Source: Bacillota bacterium (GTDB taxonomy: Bacteria > Bacillota > Sulfobacillia > JAJZYS01 > JAJYTV01). Taken from it: a DNA stretch of 34,795 nucleotides. The stretch lies in the NCBI GenBank assembly GCA_021793645.1, contig JAJYSJ010000027.1, positions 1-34,795 of the forward strand. Reading direction: 5' to 3'. A model generated the notes under the pieces. It was not told where the DNA came from, did no database searches, and saw only the letters and a program-made list of their open reading frames with translations. The position numbers were made by a program, and so were the translations under genes. Shown in pieces: positions 31,688 to 34,795 of this stretch; within the stretch, counting starts at the first letter, position 1, and every line of letters begins with the position of its first letter.

Positions 31688-32053
31688 GCACGAAGGGTTG
31701 CAGCGTGGATCACGGTAGGCGATCCAAACGTCATCTCGGCCACGCGTCCGTGGTGATCACGGATGGAACATCCGCAGCTAAGAGCACGGCTCCGCGATTG
31801 TCCCCAAACCGGAGATGCCTTCGGTCCCAATCTTCGTCGCCCCATCCACCACGGCGTCCGTGCCACTGAAATCTAGTGTAACGCGCAGACGCCACGTCCT
31901 AGCTGCCGCCGTGTGGGGTCCTGCTGCACCCGTTCGCCAGCGAAAGTGCGTGGGAGCGCGTCCGCTAGCGCCGCGGAGTCCGTGAAGGGGAGGCAGGCAA
32001 GCCGCCTCCTGCCCTCTGCCGCGACCGCTCCTTGCGCAACGGAACAGCGATAC
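31688..32053. other. Intergenic region, nothing supported
   Basis: About 365 bases between the hydrolase and slipin genes, both on the minus strand. Short frames here (for example a plus-strand or minus-strand Gly/Asp-rich stretch near 31800-31880) are interrupted by stops. No repeat, hairpin with T-run or RNA gene seen. The hydrolase promoter should lie in the part near 31690-31740. Confidence 0.35.
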
Positions 32054-32923
32054 CTACATGTCTGATTCGCCTTGTCCCTCATCCACGACGGCGTCAGGGT
32101 CGCTGGCCGGCGTCGTACGAACGGCGGAAGTCACCGGAAATCTGACGTTGGTCTCCCGCGCCAGGAACGCTCCCAGCTCTTGGATCGTCGTCATGAGGGG
32201 AGCCGGAAATACGACCGTCGAGTTCTTGTCCACTGCGATTTCCGCCAGGGTCTGGAGCGTGCGCAGTTGCAATGTGACCGGGTGCGCCTGCATGATGTCT
32301 GCCGCCTGGCTGAGCGCGTCTACCGCCAGCAATTCTCCCTCGGCAGAAATGATCTTGGCGCGCTTTTCCCGCTCCGCCTCCGCTTGCCGGGCCATCGCCC
32401 GTTTCATCGATTCCGGCAGCTGGATGTCCTTCAACTCCACCGGAGACACTACGACGCCCCAAACCTTGGTCAGCGGATCCAGAATCTCCGGTATGCGAGC
32501 ATTGATGCGATCGGTTTCCGCAAGGATCTCGTCCAGCGCGTGCTGACCGACCACCTTGCGCAACGTCGTTTGCGCGATCTGGTTAATGGCGGCCTCCACG
32601 TTTTCGATCGCCACCACGGCCTCTACCGGATCGACGACATGGTAATAGGCCACTGCGGAAATATCTACGCTCACGTTGTCCCTGGTTATAATCCCCTGCG
32701 ACTGGATCGGCATGGTCATGATGCGCAGCGAAACCTTTCGGAGGCTGTCGATGAACGGAACGATCAGGGTAAATCCGGGCTCGCGTACCCCTATCACCCG
32801 CCCTAGCCTAAACAACACGCCTCGTTGGTACTGCTGCACAATCCGAGCCGAAAGCAGCATGCCGAGCAGTAGCAATACGACCACAACGGCAATGATGGAT
32901 CCCACCAAACTCTTCACCCCCAC
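32054..32923 (-). CDS. Slipin (stomatin/prohibitin-type SPFH membrane protein)
   Basis: 289 aa. A very hydrophobic N-terminal segment (GSIIAVVVVLLLLGMLLS) anchors it; then VQQYQRGVLFRLGRV and EPGFTLIVPFIDSLRKVSLR, the signature opening of the SPFH/Band 7 domain of slipins. Next come the ITRDNVSVDISAVAYYHVVD and EILAETDRINARI blocks, followed by a charged helix (ARQAEAEREKRAKIISAEGE) that forms the oligomerising coiled coil. Slipins form rings in membrane microdomains and are often paired with an NfeD membrane protease; no NfeD gene is beside it here. Start is a GTG; the exact codon is uncertain among GTG (32923, 32917) and a TTG a few codons on. Confidence 0.92.
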   Translation of the reverse strand: MGVKSLVGSIIAVVVVLLLLGMLLSARIVQQYQRGVLFRLGRVIGVREPGFTLIVPFIDSLRKVSLRIMTMPIQSQGIITRDNVSVDISAVAYYHVVDPVEAVVAIENVEAAINQIAQTTLRKVVGQHALDEILAETDRINARIPEILDPLTKVWGVVVSPVELKDIQLPESMKRAMARQAEAEREKRAKIISAEGELLAVDALSQAADIMQAHPVTLQLRTLQTLAEIAVDKNSTVVFPAPLMTTIQELGAFLARETNVRFPVTSAVRTTPASDPDAVVDEGQGESDM

Positions 32924-33201
32924 AAATTGGCTACGTGCGACCAGATCGGTCGTAGGGCAAGTCCTGTGTCCACTTCTCGTTACTCAGATGGCCGTACACT
33001 TGTGCCTATCGTCCTGTAGGACCGTTCGATCCGTTCGCGCAGCGGTACAAGGCAGTGCCTTGCAGCGGCCGAGCCGATGGAACCTCTGCGGTTGCGCGTG
33101 CAAACAGCCCACGCCTCCGCGAAATGGCCGACTGCTTGTGTGTCGATTCCTGGGTAGTATGATCCGTGGCGGTCTGCGTCGTGCGAGGCGCGGACGCTGC
33201 C

Positions 33202-33348
33202 TCAGGATCGAGTGCGATTAGCCGCTACGGCGGCTTCAATAGCTTGCAGGACTGGGGAACGATGAATGGCCTTCTCACGCTGCTCAACCGCCTGTTCCCA
33301 GAATGCCGTCGCCTGCCCGTGGTGTTCCATCAGCGGATGCTCAGTCAT
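33202..33348 (-). CDS. Small hydrophilic protein
   Basis: 48 aa from the ATG at 33348 (TGAGGACG upstream, modest ribosome binding site). Composition is helical and charged: HHGQATAFWEQAVEQREKAI then PVLQAIEAAVAAN. No cysteine or membrane part. It could be a real small protein or an isolated fragment; no family recognised. Region 32924-33201 on its downstream side shows nothing. Confidence 0.35.
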   Translation of the reverse strand: MTEHPLMEHHGQATAFWEQAVEQREKAIHRSPVLQAIEAAVAANRTRS

Positions 33349-33426
33349 CGTCCTCAGTCCCTTCCAATCTCCAGATGCAAGCATAGCGTACTACTCCGGT
33401 ATGCACTTAAGTAGCTCTCGAAAACC

Positions 33427-33455
33427 TTGTTTTTAACATAGAATCGACATTATAG
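33427..33455 (+). promoter_or_regulatory. Candidate sigma-A-type promoter
   Basis: TTGTTT (33427-33432), seventeen bases, TTATAG (33450-33455), in the only clearly AT-rich stretch of this area. It faces the permease gene. The predicted leader would be about 400 nt long, which is unusual. I see no riboswitch consensus in the leader. Region 33460-33867 otherwise has no supported gene. Confidence 0.4.
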
Positions 33456-33867
33456 CAATAGAGCACGAGCTATTTCGTGTTCTGTTTTTGTCCTGCCAGT
33501 TATTCTCTCCCTGACGAGGACATGCTGGATTGCGAACAGTTCCGAGGCCGGACGACGTCAGGGGGGTGATTGCAGGCGTCGTCGAAGCGGGGTGGTGCCC
33601 GCCCTGGGGCGCCTCCAGGCAGCTCGAGTACGGCAAGTGCAGCCACCATATTACGGAGGCGCCGCGGCACTGAGGCCGCCCTCAGACGCGTGCGCGGAAC
33701 GCAGGTCGCCGTTAAGAAAGTGCTTGACCCTGTGGAGGGACAGGCAGAGACTGGGGCAATAAAGTCCGCGGGGAAAGAAGGCAATCCAACTTGCCGATCA
33801 AGCGTCTACTCTTGGAGCCATTCTCGCTGCCCGCCTCAAGACGAGCCCGGCAAGCGCAGGAGCGCCC

Positions 33868-34390
33868 GTGAGTCGCAAGCTCTGGCTATTCGGTCACCCG
33901 ATTCGAAGCCGGAATACCGACACCCTCAAGGTCGGTGTCTGGCAGGGCTTGTCTGTCCTATCGCCCGATGCACTGTCGTCGGTGGCCTATGGTTCCCAGG
34001 AAATCCTGATCATTCTGGTGACGGCCGGGCTAGGTGCACTCTGGTACTCGCTGCCGATTGCTACCGTGATCGTGTTCTTGCTGCTGTTCCTGATTATCGG
34101 CTACCGGCAGATCATCCTAGCCTATCCCGGGGGCGGCGGGGCCTACGTCATCGGCCGGGACACCTACGGCGACACGGCTGGCCTGCTTGCTGGCGCCGCA
34201 CTGCTGATCGACTACACCCTTACTGTATCGGTCAGTGTCACGGCGGCTATCGCGGCCCTGGTTTCAGCCTTTCCGGGCTTCGTGCCGTACCAGGTCGCGA
34301 TTGCCGTCACGATGGTCATCCTGTTGATGTGGATCAATCTGCGCGGGGTGCGGGAAGCCGCCGGGCTTTTCGCGCCGCCCACCTATCTAG
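33868..34390 (+). pseudogene. APC-superfamily permease (KimA/YdaO-like), truncated by an insertion sequence
   Basis: Starts at a GTG with AGGAG five bases upstream. The first 174 codons are those of an amino-acid/polyamine/organocation-type permease: the LSPDALSSVAYGSQEIL block, three to five hydrophobic helices (LWYSLPIATVIVFLLLFLII, LLAGAALLIDYTL, IAVTMVILLMWINLRG) and YPGGGGAYVIGRD. The DALSSVAYG text is that of potassium-importer KimA relatives. At FAPPTYL the reading passes into foreign DNA at about 34391, then runs 22 unrelated codons to a TAG at 34453. A full protein would have about 600 residues and 12 helices, so this copy is dead. Confidence 0.8.
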
Positions 34391-34795
34391 ATCCCACTGA
34401 AAAAGCCTGTCACATGGGCGGTGGCCCGGGGACCGGGGCGACGTGGGTGGAGTAGGACCGGGCCTTCTGGGCTCGGCCTGCTACCGGGTAGCTGCTCGGC
34501 GGAGGTTGTGGGCGAGGATCGCGAGCCCCACACCGGTGGCAACGCGGTCATATCCCCTGTAGCGGGATCGGCGGAGGCCGTACCCTCGCTTGAGGCGACT
34601 GATAGTCGCCTCGCTGCCGGATCGCCAGGCTTGGGCTTGGCGGAAGGATTGCTTGTGTTGAAATCTGTGGCGATCGGCGGAGATCTTGCCGCGTTTGGGG
34701 ATGGCGACGTTGCGTACGCCCAGGTCACGACAGCCGGTATGGTTGGCGGCGGTATCGTAGCCGCGATCGGTAGCAACGATCGCAGGCGCTCTGCG
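34391..34795. mobile_element. Insertion sequence, IS5/ISNCY-like, right part missing
   Basis: The element starts right after the permease codons ending CTA, probably at GATCCCACTGAAAAAGCC or one base later. The junction CTAG matches the 4-bp target (CTAR) favoured by IS5-type elements, but the second end is outside the window so a duplication cannot be verified. It holds the 3' end of a transposase on the opposite strand. Confidence 0.6.
34481..34795 (-). CDS. Transposase C-terminus, IS5/ISNCY-like (partial)
   Basis: 104 codons from the window edge to a TAG at 34481-34483. The text starts at VATDRGYDTAANH (the second catalytic Asp region of DDE transposases), continues DLGVRNVAIPKRGKIS, then WRSGSEATISRLKRGYGLRR with the third catalytic Glu, and ends GLAILAHNLRRAATR. 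This is characteristic of IS5/ISNCY-type transposases. The N-terminus lies beyond the window. It has no neighbours within the element here. Confidence 0.85.
   Translation of the reverse strand, partial: RRAPAIVATDRGYDTAANHTGCRDLGVRNVAIPKRGKISADRHRFQHKQSFRQAQAWRSGSEATISRLKRGYGLRRSRYRGYDRVATGVGLAILAHNLRRAATR

Noticed and set aside
33460-33867. A c-di-AMP (ydaO-type) riboswitch in the long leader of the KimA-like permease
   Set aside because: The gene family would fit, but I could not find the conserved riboswitch blocks in order. Only short G-rich stretches occur.

Overview
The window looks like an accessory, rearranged part of a fairly GC-rich bacterial chromosome. Strong AGGAGG-type ribosome binding sites, frequent GTG and TTG starts, lipobox lipoproteins, a slipin and a KimA-like permease fit a GC-rich Bacillota (Alicyclobacillus/Sulfobacillus-like) best. 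No ribosomal or other marker gene is present, so this placement is inference only.

Layout. 1-0.8 kb: start of an IS256-like transposase, two dispersed repeats (here called R1 and R2) and a perfect 19-bp hairpin. 0.8-7.2 kb, minus strand: two paralogous lipoproteins (817-1944 and 5561-6691), a membrane-anchored protein, and an ECF sigma/anti-sigma-like pair whose extracytoplasmic domain resembles the two lipoproteins. 7.2-13.2 kb, minus strand: a lipoprotein/acetyltransferase chimera, a large and a small Asp-box (BNR/YCF48-like) lipoprotein, and a second sigma/anti-sigma-like pair whose sensor domain is an Asp-box propeller; this sigma gene is frameshifted. 13.4-28.1 kb: two segments, each with an 11-repeat Asp-box lipoprotein and a 7-repeat membrane-anchored Asp-box protein (13667 with 17812, and 23937 with 26849). 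Around them lie an SDR, an RmlD-like reductase, a HAD phosphatase, an alpha/beta hydrolase, tiny membrane proteins and a decayed acetyltransferase. R1 occupies many of the gaps here. 28.5-34.8 kb: an ABC substrate-binding lipoprotein, another alpha/beta hydrolase, a slipin, and an APC permease cut by an IS5-like element that runs off the window.

How it may work together. At least nine secreted or surface-anchored proteins belong to two families: Asp-box propellers, and the family of 817/5561. Each family also supplies the outer domain of one anti-sigma-like protein. The most economical reading is a surface module in which two ECF sigma factors are held by membrane proteins whose sensors share the fold of the exported proteins. 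Three genes (both sigma genes and one Asp-box gene) carry a similar upstream motif, TGTCA-S-G, 16 bases, CG. The functional link is inference; the family similarities and repeats are read directly from the sequence.

The region is decaying and recombining. It holds two broken acetyltransferase copies, an orphan chemoreceptor tail, a sigma frameshift, a G7-tract frameshift, an in-frame TAG, an IS-cut permease, nine R1 repeats all in one orientation, and five R2 repeats with a codon-like substitution pattern.
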